NCBI RefSeq assembly: GCF_042434395.1
Contig: NZ_JBHLTP010000013.1
Coordinates: 1 to 64,000 of the forward strand
Source of the DNA: Pontibacillus salicampi
GTDB lineage: Bacteria > Bacillota > Bacilli > Bacillales > BH030062
Length of the DNA stretch: 64,000 nucleotides
Direction: 5' to 3'
Shown here in pieces: positions 8,326 through 16,757 of the stretch. The notes under the pieces were generated by a model, which worked only from the letters and a program-made list of their open reading frames with translations, searched no databases and was not told where the DNA came from. A program made the position numbers and the translations under genes. The first letter of the stretch is position 1; every line of letters starts with the position of its first letter.

Positions 8326-9654
8326 TTAGGACACCTTTTTAGGAGACTCAACGGGATGGCCGTTGAACATTAGGTCAACTACATATCCAATAATACCACC
8401 GATAATGGCTGGGATTAGCCAACCTAAATTTTCCTCAAATAGAGGGAAGAAGCTAATGATACTCTGAAGTCCTGTAACATCTGCACCAAAGGCTTCTAAG
8501 CCATCATGAATACTGAATATCAGAGTGAATAACAAAGCACCTCGGTAAACATAGCTCGACCCACCGAAAAGCGGGTGCAGGAACGTAAGTCCAATGAGTA
8601 CGATAGCTAATGGGTAAATAAAATACAGTACTGGTACACTGTAGGCAATAATTTGGTTCAGTCCGAGATTTGCTACTCCGAAGCTAATGAGAGTAATAAT
8701 TAGAACAAGGTTATTATACTTCAGTGCTGGGAATGTGTTTGAGAAAAACTGACTGCAGGCCACTGTTAAACCAACACAGGTAGTAAAACAAGCTAACAAT
8801 ACGATAAGGCCAAGTACTAATGCTCCGCCAGAACCGAACAACATTTCTGCACCAGAAGCTAGAATGTCCCCGCCGTTGTCGTAATTACCAAGTGAGGCCA
8901 TTTTGGCTCCCATCCAGCCAATAGAGGTATAGACGAAAATAAGGCCAATTGCTGTGACGCTTCCCGCCTTAATGGTTTCCTTAATCATCTTGTTACCAGC
9001 TGGTACGCCGCGATCCTTTAGGGCGTTGACTACAATAATCCCAAAGGCCAAACCGGCTATAGCATCCATTGTTAAATAGCCATTCACAAACCCTTCAAAG
9101 AACGGTCCCTCTGCGTATTTTTCATTGGCGGATTGAAAAGCTGTGTCAAAATTGAAAAAACTAGCCAGGGCTAAGGCTACAATCGCTATGAGCAGCATAG
9201 GAGTAAGCCATTGACCAATCCTGTCTACAATTTTAGAAGGGTTAAGGCTGATCCAATACACAACTGCAAAGAAAATGACGGAAAAGATGAACAACACAAC
9301 CGAGGTTGAAGCTCCTTCTGTGAATGGTTTAACCCCCATTTCAAACGCTACGTTAGAAGCACGCGGTATCGCGAAAACTGGTCCAATTGCTAGATAAATA
9401 AGAGAAGTAAATATAAGACCAAATAAAGGATGCACTCGATTTCCAAGTGAACGTGCGTCACTGCTGCCAAAGGAAATTGCCATGACTCCAATAATTGGCA
9501 AACCAACTCCTGTTATAATAAAGCCTGCAATCGCAAGCCAGTAATTTACTCCAGATTGGATGCCTAGTTCAGGGGGATAGATTAAGTTTCCCGCACCGAA
9601 GAAAAGAGCAAATAGCATAAAACCAATCGTCAATGTATCTTTCTTTTTAACCAT
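8326..9654 (-). CDS. brnQ: Branched-chain amino acid carrier BrnQ (LIV-II type)
   Basis: A sodium-coupled symporter for leucine, isoleucine and valine, 442 residues with about 12 membrane helices. The N-terminus (GFMLFALFFGAGNLIYPPELG) is the LIVCS family hallmark, and GNRVHPLFGLIF and MDAIAGLAFGIIV follow as expected. AAAGGAGAGC lies 4 nt before the ATG. It is preceded by an untranslated leader of about 280 nt containing several hairpins and a rho-independent terminator about 70 nt before the start codon, which implies attenuation or riboswitch-type control. It converges on the small ORF at 8100. Confidence 0.95.
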   Translation of the reverse strand: MVKKKDTLTIGFMLFALFFGAGNLIYPPELGIQSGVNYWLAIAGFIITGVGLPIIGVMAISFGSSDARSLGNRVHPLFGLIFTSLIYLAIGPVFAIPRASNVAFEMGVKPFTEGASTSVVLFIFSVIFFAVVYWISLNPSKIVDRIGQWLTPMLLIAIVALALASFFNFDTAFQSANEKYAEGPFFEGFVNGYLTMDAIAGLAFGIIVVNALKDRGVPAGNKMIKETIKAGSVTAIGLIFVYTSIGWMGAKMASLGNYDNGGDILASGAEMLFGSGGALVLGLIVLLACFTTCVGLTVACSQFFSNTFPALKYNNLVLIITLISFGVANLGLNQIIAYSVPVLYFIYPLAIVLIGLTFLHPLFGGSSYVYRGALLFTLIFSIHDGLEAFGADVTGLQSIISFFPLFEENLGWLIPAIIGGIIGYVVDLMFNGHPVESPKKVS

Positions 9655-9721
9655 TTTAGCTCTCCTTTCTATCTATAAAACGTACTGTTTGGAAATGGTG
9701 AGCCTGTTTCAATGCCTTCAT

Positions 9722-9758
9722 AAAAAAAGCCCGTCCGTTTTCCTGAGTAGGACGAGGG
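9722..9758 (-). terminator. Leader terminator upstream of brnQ
   Basis: On the minus strand a stem pairs CCC(T)CGTCC with GGACGGG and runs directly into seven T. It lies between the likely promoter and the brnQ start, in the same orientation, as an attenuator would. Confidence 0.8.
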
Positions 9759-9936
9759 TTATCTGTGCTCGACTACGCAATGTTAGCAATAAATGATTGC
9801 TCATATGCTGGTAGTCTTCACAGAAAAATATCCAAGGTAACGGGGGAAAACCGGCAAATTCCTACAAAATAGGACATTTAGCAAATACATACCCCTTGAA
9901 AACAGCTAATAGCTGCCATGAACAGGACTTCACCTT
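9722..9936 (-). ncRNA. Structured brnQ 5' leader, class not identified
   Basis: Reading the minus strand, the leader can fold into: a CAGCTA/TAGCTG hairpin (9915-9903); a multi-branched element closed by CAAGG/CCTTG (9898-9894 with 9837-9833) that contains a hairpin AAAT-TCCTA/TAGGA-ATTT (9879-9856); a long hairpin CTGTG..GACTAC/GTAGTC..CACAG (9823-9763) with inner stem AGCAAT/ATTGCT; then the terminator at 9758-9722. I do not find the T-box signature (GGTGGNACCGCG) or the conserved cores of lysine, SAM or other common riboswitches. It is therefore a candidate cis-regulatory RNA inferred from hairpins and position alone. Confidence 0.5.
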
Positions 9937-9942
9937 ATCCAA

Positions 9943-9971
9943 TTCATAAAATATATATTATTTTTTGACAA
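9943..9971 (-). promoter_or_regulatory. Probable promoter of brnQ leader
   Basis: On the minus strand TTGTCA (9971-9966), a 17-nt spacer, then TATGAA (9948-9943). The spacing is ideal and the -35 is good. It would start transcription near 9936, upstream of all the leader hairpins. Confidence 0.5.
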
Positions 9972-10009
9972 TTTTCGAGCTGATTAAAGCTTAACAAGAG
10001 GTATTTTCT

Positions 10010-10161
10010 ATGTCAATTAAATTATCAAAAATTTTTGAAAAGAAAAAATTGTAAATGATCAGCCTTCTATGTGGACCACAGCAAGCCTAGTATTTGCACT
10101 TTTTGTCTGTTCATACATCGTCTTCTTTTCATTTTTTTATGTTGAACCACATCTATGTTGA
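10010..10161 (+). pseudogene. Possible frameshifted single-span membrane mini-protein
   Basis: Two adjoining reading frames look like parts of one gene. The first (10010-10054) starts at an ATG after AAGAGG and encodes MSIKLSKIFEKKKL, then stops just after a run of six A. In another frame, IVNDQPSMWTTASL leads into a hydrophobic segment (VFALFVCSYIVFFSFFYVEP) and stops at 10161. Adding one A to the run joins them into a protein of about 49 residues with a basic N-terminus and one membrane span. It could be a sequencing error, a recent pseudogene or programmed slippage. No family is recognised. Confidence 0.35.
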
Positions 10162-10174
10162 GGAGGTACCATAA

Positions 10175-10237
10175 ATGCGTGTAAAACCCGTTTGGGAGTT
10201 GGAGCATGGCCATTTGATTGTTCCGCATCAGGAATAA
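10175..10237 (+). CDS. Tiny ORF with strong ribosome site (20 aa)
   Basis: AGGAGG (10161-10166) lies 8 nt before an ATG opening a 20-codon frame (MRVKPVWELEHGHLIVPHQE). The site begins on the last base of the upstream hydrophobic mini-frame, as in an operon. It may be the N-terminal stub of a lost gene or a real micro-protein; nothing recognisable follows before the convergent MFS gene. Confidence 0.3.
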   Translation: MRVKPVWELEHGHLIVPHQE

Positions 10238-10280
10238 CATTCAAATTTGAGAAGAATACCCTGATTTGAAAACAAGAAAA

Positions 10281-10310
10281 GAAGCATCAGAATTAAGTTT
10301 CTGATGCTTC
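10281..10310 (-). terminator. Terminator overlapping the 3' end of the MFS gene
   Basis: A near-perfect stem GAAGCATCAG/CTGATGCTTC. On the minus strand it is followed by TTTTCTTGTTTT. The stop codon of the MFS gene lies within the loop, so the last codons form the 5' arm. Confidence 0.85.
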
Positions 10311-11495
10311 ATTCCATGGAAGGTGTTTATTCCGTTGATAATCCCAGATGGTTAAGGCAAACACAAATAGGAAACAAACGCTGGAGAGTTTGAATAAGTC
10401 CGCAGTGGATACTCCGAATGAATTGGATATGATGCCTAATAGAAGCGCGCTCAGGCCAATTCCAAGGTCAATGGATGAATAATACATGCCATTAGCAATG
10501 CCGCTTCGTTCCTGGGTAGTTTTCGATATGACCCATGCTTGGAACGCGGGCATCATCGAGCCAAACCCAATGCCAAACAAAATCCCTGCTGCGATGATGT
10601 AATAAAAGTTATCTGCTAATGCAATAGTCCACATACCTGCGAAGGCGAAAAGGGAGCAAGGGATTATGACAATCCAGGGTCCTCGTTTATCAAACAGCTT
10701 ACCTGTAATAGGACGAGAAATAGTAGCAAAAACAGCGTTAAATAAATAAAACAAATAAATATGCTCAATGCCTTGCTCTTTACCGAAGATAACGATAAAC
10801 GTCACGATGGAGCCATACCCAAATGTATTCAATAAGGAAACAACAGCAGGAAACCAGCTTGGCTTTTCAATCATCGATCCAAAGAAAGAGAAGGATTTCA
10901 CATCGAAAGTGCGCTTTTGAACCTCTTTCGGTGTTGTGAAGTTCGTGATGCTAAATAGAATAAAGGCGATGATTCCAAGAGCTGCTGATGTCATAATCAG
11001 TACGGAAAAATTAAAGTTCTGAAAAAGAAAAATTCCAAGACTCGGCGCTATGATCATCCCAATGGTAACGGATAAACCGAAATAGCCCATTCCTTCCCCA
11101 ATTTTTCTTTTCGGAACTAGGTCGACGGCTGCTGTCCCATTTGTGGTAGAGGACCAGCCCCATCCTAGACCATGCACGAATCGGAATAGTAGGAACACAA
11201 AAATGACAGATGTAACAGAATATAAGGTAGTTATTAGTAATAAGGAAAGAGAACCAATAAGGACTAATTTTTTTCGAGCCTCACTTTGCAGAAGATGTCC
11301 AATGAATGGTCTACTAAGCACAGCTCCAATTGAAAAGAGAGTAGTGACTAGTCCGACCTGTGTTTTGCTGCCACCTAGCTCCTCCATATAGGGAGGGAGG
11401 GTAGGGATAAGCATTTGAAAGCTCATGAAAGTAAACCAGTTCGCAATAAGGAGAAAAATAAACGATTTCGTCCATAATGTTGCTTGTTGCTGCAT
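10293..11495 (-). CDS. MFS transporter (drug/metabolite efflux type)
   Basis: A 400-residue major facilitator with 12 predicted helices. The loop 2-3 motif (GAVLSRPFIGHLL, a variant of the G-x-LaDrxGrkp motif) and PALIG-like GMGYFGLSVTIGMIIAPSLG in helix 5 point to the DHA1 efflux branch. A second motif copy, RPITGKLFDKRG, opens the C-terminal half. AAGGTGG precedes the ATG. It stands alone between a terminator and a non-coding gap. Substrate cannot be inferred; it resembles generic YwoG/YfkF-like Bacillus exporters. Confidence 0.85.
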   Translation of the reverse strand: MQQQATLWTKSFIFLLIANWFTFMSFQMLIPTLPPYMEELGGSKTQVGLVTTLFSIGAVLSRPFIGHLLQSEARKKLVLIGSLSLLLITTLYSVTSVIFVFLLFRFVHGLGWGWSSTTNGTAAVDLVPKRKIGEGMGYFGLSVTIGMIIAPSLGIFLFQNFNFSVLIMTSAALGIIAFILFSITNFTTPKEVQKRTFDVKSFSFFGSMIEKPSWFPAVVSLLNTFGYGSIVTFIVIFGKEQGIEHIYLFYLFNAVFATISRPITGKLFDKRGPWIVIIPCSLFAFAGMWTIALADNFYYIIAAGILFGIGFGSMMPAFQAWVISKTTQERSGIANGMYYSSIDLGIGLSALLLGIISNSFGVSTADLFKLSSVCFLFVFALTIWDYQRNKHLPWNEASET

Positions 11496-11684
11496 ACAGT
11501 ACCCACCTTCGAAGGGAATGACCCATTTACTATGTATAAAGCTACTTCATTGTAACAAATGAGGGTGGAATTTGCTCCAATTTAGGCTCTGATAAAGAAA
11601 GTAGTAGGGGAGTATTGAAAAGGGGGAGAAAGCAGCCGAAATAAAGGATAACTCCATTGTTTCTTGATGAAAGGTGATGATGTA

Positions 11685-12311
11685 ATGCAGATGAATAGCC
11701 TTCAACGCTCCATATTTCCAGGTCCTGTAGCAGGGATTTCCAATCAAAGACATGCAAATCTCACACATCCATCACAAGAATTAGCACCTCAAGAGAAGAA
11801 AACGGTCCCGACTCTTTCTGTTTCAGCTGAAGATACACATTATGGAAACAAATTATCTCCTGAAGCCAGACAACATATTTCTGAATTGAAAATGAATGAG
11901 ATGAAGGTAAAAGCTCATGAACAGGCACATCAATCAGTGGGTGGTTCCTTTGCAGGAGGTATTAGCTATGACACAGAGAAGGGACCAGATGGGCAACAGT
12001 ATATTGTAGGCGGAGAAGTTCCGATTAGTATGCCGAGTACAGATGATCCGGAGGAAACGATTCGGGCTATGGAACAAATTAGGAGAGCTGCGCTAGCACC
12101 AGCTAATCCTTCCTCACAGGATATGCAAGTAGCAACGAAAGCATCACAGGCTATATTACAAGCGAGGAGTGAGCTGGAAGATAAGCTAGCTCAAACATTA
12201 GATCCTGCTGTTCAGGTCCCTAAATCCCAGAAGGTCCATGAGGAATACCAGCGTAATATGCATATGCTTCGTCCTCATGAAACAGAATCAATTTATCATT
12301 ATTCAACGTAA
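11685..12311 (+). CDS. SprA-related putative metalloprotease
   Basis: A 208-residue protein of the SprA-related (CJM1_0395) family, usually described as putative metalloproteases. The core reads KVKAHEQAHQSVGG, whose HEQAH fits the zincin HExxH motif, followed by the family's AGGISYDTEKGPDGQQYIVG and a helical stretch QIRRAALAPANPSSQD. There is no signal peptide, so it is either cytoplasmic or exported by an unusual route. The ATG at 11685 is used because AAAGGTGATG lies just upstream; earlier in-frame TTG and ATG codons (11664, 11667) have no such site. Substrate unknown. Confidence 0.75.
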   Translation: MQMNSLQRSIFPGPVAGISNQRHANLTHPSQELAPQEKKTVPTLSVSAEDTHYGNKLSPEARQHISELKMNEMKVKAHEQAHQSVGGSFAGGISYDTEKGPDGQQYIVGGEVPISMPSTDDPEETIRAMEQIRRAALAPANPSSQDMQVATKASQAILQARSELEDKLAQTLDPAVQVPKSQKVHEEYQRNMHMLRPHETESIYHYST

Positions 12312-12350
12312 CGAAAAAGCCAGCGACCGTAATCATCGCTGGCTTTTTCG
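12312..12350. terminator. Bidirectional terminator
   Basis: A perfect 15-bp stem with arms CGAAAAAGCCAGCGA and complement, and a 9-nt loop. A/T tracts within the arms serve both converging genes. Confidence 0.95.
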
Positions 12351-12353
12351 TTC

Positions 12354-13430
12354 CTAGAATTCTTTTGAATTTAGTGCTTCAGTATAAAAATGATTGATTA
12401 TCGTCTTTACTACCGCATAGAAAGGGATAACGAATAATAAGCCAAGGAAGCCGGCAATGCTTCCAGCAGCTAAAATAAGTGTGATAATCGTCAAAGGATG
12501 AAGGCTGAGCGCTTTCCCCATAACATTTGGAGAGACGAAATTCCCTTCAATCTGCTGAGCAATTATCATAATGATAATAACCCAGAGCACCATGGTGGGC
12601 TCCTGAAATAGAGCTACCAGAATAGCAGGAATGACAGCCAGATAAGGACCTGCAAACGGAATTACGTTTGTCATCATTCCAAATAATGCAAGTGTTAAGG
12701 AGTAATCTAGCCCTATAATGACATAACCGATAAACAGTAAAATACCTACAATTACACTTACAGTGAGCTGTCCCTGTATAAAGGAAGAGAGGGTGTGATC
12801 AATACGGCTTAATAAGAGCCTTAGACTCTTGGCCTTTTTATCCTCAAAAAATTGAGTAATAAATGGCTCCATCCTTTCGCCATCTTTCAGCATAAAGAAA
12901 AGGAAGAATGGCACAAGGATAAGCAGGAATAAAAATTGGATAACCTGCGCAATCGTGTTAATCAGAAAATCTGTGAATCCCAGTGTTACGTCCTTTATAG
13001 AACCTGTAAGCTGCTCTTGAGCACTTTTAATTTCCGACATAAATTCTTCAGGTATGACGGATTGGTTATTCTGCCACAGGTTAATTAATTTCTCCACTTC
13101 GTTAATCATTCCCGGCAGATTGTCATAGAACCTGGAGAATTGCTCCTGAGCAATAGGAGCAATGAAGCGAACAATTAAAAATCCTACACCGATTAATAGA
13201 AGGAAGACGAAAATAATCGAAATCCATCTTGGCACTTTATAACGGTCCAAAGCATGGACGACAGGGCGTGAAATATAATAGAGAACTCCGGCCGCAATGA
13301 CGGGAAATGCAATAGCCTTTACATATTTGAAAACGGGAGCAAATACATATTGAGTGTGCTGCAGCAACCAAAATAAAATAAAAATTAAGATGGTTGTAAT
13401 GAGTGCTTGAAACCAACGTTTTTTATACAT
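12354..13430 (-). CDS. AI-2E family transporter
   Basis: A 358-residue polytopic membrane protein of the AI-2E/PerM family (TqsA, YdbI, YueF). Typical features are the N-terminal helices, a long amphipathic middle region (about 80-165), LFLLILVPFFLFFMLKDGE, and the C-terminal FGMMTNVIPFAGPYLAVIPAIL with ISPNVMGK-like FVSPNVMGKALSLHP. Family members have been linked to AI-2 export, Na+(Li+)/H+ antiport and general efflux, so the name should not be taken as function. The start is placed at 13430 (MYKKRWFQ) with AAGGT upstream; the 34 upstream in-frame codons overlap the previous terminator region and look untranslated. Confidence 0.85.
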   Translation of the reverse strand: MYKKRWFQALITTILIFILFWLLQHTQYVFAPVFKYVKAIAFPVIAAGVLYYISRPVVHALDRYKVPRWISIIFVFLLLIGVGFLIVRFIAPIAQEQFSRFYDNLPGMINEVEKLINLWQNNQSVIPEEFMSEIKSAQEQLTGSIKDVTLGFTDFLINTIAQVIQFLFLLILVPFFLFFMLKDGERMEPFITQFFEDKKAKSLRLLLSRIDHTLSSFIQGQLTVSVIVGILLFIGYVIIGLDYSLTLALFGMMTNVIPFAGPYLAVIPAILVALFQEPTMVLWVIIIMIIAQQIEGNFVSPNVMGKALSLHPLTIITLILAAGSIAGFLGLLFVIPFYAVVKTIINHFYTEALNSKEF

Positions 13431-13512
13431 TCTTCCACTACCTTCAATCGTAATAATCTTTTCCAAGTATATCGGTTTCTTCAAAAAACGTAAATCTCCT
13501 GCTTGTTCTCTA

Positions 13513-13546
13513 ATAAAAAAAACCACTCTCATCGTGAGGAGTGGTT
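13513..13546 (-). terminator. Terminator after lactate permease gene
   Basis: Stem AACCACTC/GAGTGGTT with an inner CTCA/TGAG pairing. Eight T follow on the minus strand. Confidence 0.9.
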
Positions 13547-13559
13547 TGTAAGAGAGAAA

Positions 13560-15209
13560 TTACACGATAACATAAGATATTAGTAAGCCTATGATTCCAC
13601 TTGCTATGGCGTAGTAAAGCATTGGACCGAGTGTCATGCGAATGATAGAGCCTTCTTTCCCGGCCATGTTGACGACAGAGGCAGCTGCCACCACGTTTAG
13701 AACACAAACCATGTTACCTGCATTCGCGCCGAGTACTTGAAGTGCTACGATTAATGATGGAGAGGTGCTTATTTGGTCGGCGACACTGAATTGGAACAGG
13801 GAGAACATCATGTTGCTAAAGGTAGCACTCCCTGAAATAAAGGATCCTAATGTGCCAACCAGTGGCGCAACGAACGGCCACCCCTCACCGATGCTTGCTG
13901 CAAATACTTGAGCCAATTCCATAGGCATGCTATCTAGACCTGTTTGATTGACTCCAGAATTAATGAAAATACGAACCATCGGCACAGCGGTACCTAGTGC
14001 TATAGCACTTCCTACTAGTGTTCTTCCAGAATCCTTAAGCGTTGTCAGCATGGCGTGCTTGCTCATGTTATGGAAGAAAGCAGTCAGCAATACCGCTGCT
14101 ACAAAAATCGTTCCTGGTAGATAAAATGGTTGAAATGATGTACTGATAGCAGTTCCGAATATGTTCTTCCATCCAACTTGAACAGACTGTAATACATCTT
14201 TAAAAGGGAATACTTCTAATCTAGTTATGACCAACATGATAGCAATTAATACATATGGCAGCCATGCTTTCCACAAAGGCATTCTTAGACTAGCACTTAC
14301 CTTCTCTTGACGTAACCGGTCCTCCTCATTGAAGTACCATGGTTCACTGGGGAGGAGCCAACCTCTTCTAGCGACTGGTATAACAATGGCTAAGCCTGTT
14401 AAACCTCCGATAATGGATGGGAATTCAGGTCCTAGCCATGTAGCTACAAGAAAGGCGGGAATAGTAAAACTGAAGCCTGCAAAAATAGCAAACTTCCATA
14501 TGTGAAGCCCCTCCTTAAAGCTCTTATGTTCCCCGAAAAAACGGGTTAATAGAGCTGCCAAAAGAAGCGGGATAAAGGATCCTACAAAGATATCAATGAA
14601 GACTGCTGTTTGAGTGACCTGCTGAATAAAGTCTGCCATGGTCTCATTCTGTAGGGCTTGCTCTACTTGAGGAGCAAGGGAGGTACCCTGACGTAATCCT
14701 TGATCCACTCCTACTAGAACGGGAGTACCAACGGCTCCAAAGGATACTGCGCTGCTATCTGCTACGAGTGCCAGAGAAGCAGCTCCTAGTGCAGGGAAGC
14801 CTAGCGCTACTAATAGGGGTGCACCAATAGCGGCGGGGGTCCCAAAACCAGCGGCGCCTTCAATAAAAGAGCCAAATAGCCAAACAATGATAATGAGCTG
14901 TACACGACGATCAACAGAGATGCCAGAAAACCCTGAGCGGATAGAATCCATCGCCCCGCTATTACGAAGGGTATTGAGTAATAAAATGGCACCAAACACA
15001 ATCCAGAGGATAGAAATAGCTATTATGATACCCTCCATTGATGCTGCTGCAATTTGCAGCAAGGGTACCTTCCAAAAGATAAAAGCAAACATACTGGTTA
15101 ACACGAGGCTTATTGGCATTGCTATAGATGCTGGCCAACGCAACAGAATAAGAAAGAAGAACACTGCTAAAATTGGCATTACAGCCGCCGCTATTTGTCC
15201 AATTGTCAT
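13560..15209 (-). CDS. L-lactate permease (LctP family)
   Basis: A proton-coupled L-lactate/glycolate uptake carrier, 549 residues with about 14 helices. Conserved stretches include GSFIEGAAGFGTPAAIGAPL, VADSSAVSFGAVGTP and the C-terminal GSATFSNMMFSLFQ and VLGANAGNMVCVLNVVAA. The start at 15209 (MTIGQIAAA) follows AGGGTGTGAT; an upstream in-frame extension of 16 codons has no ribosome site and is polar. Transcribed alone, with its own terminator and no adjacent lactate dehydrogenase or lutABC genes, so it probably serves lactate utilised or produced elsewhere. Confidence 0.92.
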   Translation of the reverse strand: MTIGQIAAAVMPILAVFFFLILLRWPASIAMPISLVLTSMFAFIFWKVPLLQIAAASMEGIIIAISILWIVFGAILLLNTLRNSGAMDSIRSGFSGISVDRRVQLIIIVWLFGSFIEGAAGFGTPAAIGAPLLVALGFPALGAASLALVADSSAVSFGAVGTPVLVGVDQGLRQGTSLAPQVEQALQNETMADFIQQVTQTAVFIDIFVGSFIPLLLAALLTRFFGEHKSFKEGLHIWKFAIFAGFSFTIPAFLVATWLGPEFPSIIGGLTGLAIVIPVARRGWLLPSEPWYFNEEDRLRQEKVSASLRMPLWKAWLPYVLIAIMLVITRLEVFPFKDVLQSVQVGWKNIFGTAISTSFQPFYLPGTIFVAAVLLTAFFHNMSKHAMLTTLKDSGRTLVGSAIALGTAVPMVRIFINSGVNQTGLDSMPMELAQVFAASIGEGWPFVAPLVGTLGSFISGSATFSNMMFSLFQFSVADQISTSPSLIVALQVLGANAGNMVCVLNVVAAASVVNMAGKEGSIIRMTLGPMLYYAIASGIIGLLISYVIV

Positions 15210-15472
15210 ATTATGATCACACCCTATTGTTGTATGTATCTCTATTGTACATCTCATTGTGAAGTATTGAGCAATGTAGTTGTGTACATTTTATTACTAA
15301 TGGAACTTCTACAGAAGAAAAAAAGAGGAAAATGGTCTAGTAATATTCCATATTAGGGAATTTTGATATATATTTATTACGGTAGCATTTGATGAATTAT
15401 AAAGAATGAAAGTGTTGATATACATATTAAGCAACCAGGAGAGTATGAACAATCAGCAGGGGGGAGTATGTA

Positions 15473-16720
15473 GTGGAAGTGTATGTTGCAAGACAGCCTA
15501 TACTGGATAGAAGGCAGCAAGTCATCGCATATGAATTGCTTTATCGAGGAGATAAGAGACAGAATCAATATGCTTCTCCGGATGGGGATCAGGCCACTGC
15601 AGATGTGGTGTTAAACAGTTTCTTTAATATGGGTATTGATCAGCTGACAGAAGGGAAAAGCTGCTTTGTTAATTTTACCGAGAATTTACTAAAGAGCGAG
15701 CTGCCACTATGTTTTCCACCACAACAATTAGTTATTGAGTTACTAGAAACGATTACTCCTACAGAAGAAATGGTCCAGATCGTCAAATTATTGAAGGGGA
15801 AAGGGTATCGCATAGCATTAGATGACTATATTCTTCATGAAGACAACCCATACACCTATGAGCTGTTGCTGCATGCGGATATAATAAAAATAGATATAAG
15901 AAGTACAACTCCAGAACAACAAACAGTAATATTCGAAGCGCTGCAGGGCTTTCCAGTCCAGTGGCTGGCGGAGAAGGTGGAAACATATGAGGAATACCAG
16001 TATTGCAAGCAAAGAGGGTATGACTACTTCCAAGGTTACTTCTTCAGTAAGCCCTCTATTGTTACCTCTCATGATGTAGCCATTCCTCCTATGCAGCATA
16101 TGAACATGATTCAGGAGCTCTCTAAAGAAGAGCCCGAAGTAAGAAAGGTTGCCTCTCTTATTGAAACAGACATGTCCCTTTCTTATAAGCTGTTACGTCT
16201 AATTAACACAGTAGCGAATCGCAGGGTAGATAAGATCAAATCTATAGAACAGGCTATCATGTTATTAGGGTTTCAGGAAGTGAAGAAGTGGGCCTATGTA
16301 CTAGCAATGAAGGACATGAGGGAATATCGAATGGACTTTAATGAGGAAGCGATGAAAATGACCTTCCTGCGCGCAAAGCTATGTGAACAAATAGCAATAG
16401 AGCTAGGTAAGAAGCGCGAAAGCTCTGCCTATTTTCTAACCGGGTTACTATCATTAATAGAGCTTTTTATGCAGCAGCCATTACAGGAAATACTGCTGGA
16501 CCTTCCGGTGGATGAACATATTAAGCAGGCACTGAACGGAGAGGATAACGAATATAAACGGGTGTTAGACCTGTGCATGCGAATGGAAGAGGCCAATTGG
16601 AGTGAAATGGAACAAAATGCATCTTCCATAGGGATTAGCATGGAAACGTTATTTAAAAGCTATAACAATAGTCTGCAATGGACAAAGCAAGTAATGCAAA
16701 GCTTTTATACTAGTGCATAA
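15473..16720 (+). CDS. EAL-HDOD c-di-GMP phosphodiesterase, YuxH/PdeH type
   Basis: A 415-residue protein with an N-terminal EAL domain (about 1-200) and a C-terminal HDOD domain (about 205-400), the architecture of Bacillus subtilis YuxH (PdeH), which hydrolyses c-di-GMP and so favours motility. Catalytic positions look intact: AYELLYRG supplies ExL, NFTENLL the Asn, ELLET a metal Glu, ALDDY the paired Asp, KIDI the Lys, AEKVET a Glu and FQGYFFSKP the Gln. The GTG start follows AGGGGGGAG. Monocistronic with a strong terminator; a second EAL protein lies at 29938. Confidence 0.9.
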   Translation: MEVYVARQPILDRRQQVIAYELLYRGDKRQNQYASPDGDQATADVVLNSFFNMGIDQLTEGKSCFVNFTENLLKSELPLCFPPQQLVIELLETITPTEEMVQIVKLLKGKGYRIALDDYILHEDNPYTYELLLHADIIKIDIRSTTPEQQTVIFEALQGFPVQWLAEKVETYEEYQYCKQRGYDYFQGYFFSKPSIVTSHDVAIPPMQHMNMIQELSKEEPEVRKVASLIETDMSLSYKLLRLINTVANRRVDKIKSIEQAIMLLGFQEVKKWAYVLAMKDMREYRMDFNEEAMKMTFLRAKLCEQIAIELGKKRESSAYFLTGLLSLIELFMQQPLQEILLDLPVDEHIKQALNGEDNEYKRVLDLCMRMEEANWSEMEQNASSIGISMETLFKSYNNSLQWTKQVMQSFYTSA

Positions 16721-16722
16721 GA

Positions 16723-16749
16723 AAAGGCAAGAGACGCTCTCTTGCCTTT
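16723..16749. terminator. Terminator between EAL-HDOD gene and mngB
   Basis: A perfect 12-bp stem AAAGGCAAGAGA/TCTCTTGCCTTT with a CGC loop. The terminal T runs are short but present on both strands, so it may serve both converging genes. Confidence 0.85.
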
Positions 16750-16757
16750 CGTTATGC

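Noticed and set aside
9722..9936. T-box leader for brnQ
   Set aside because: The terminator position and stem resemble T-box leaders, but the GGTGGNACCGCG antiterminator sequence and AGTA/GNTG elements are not found.
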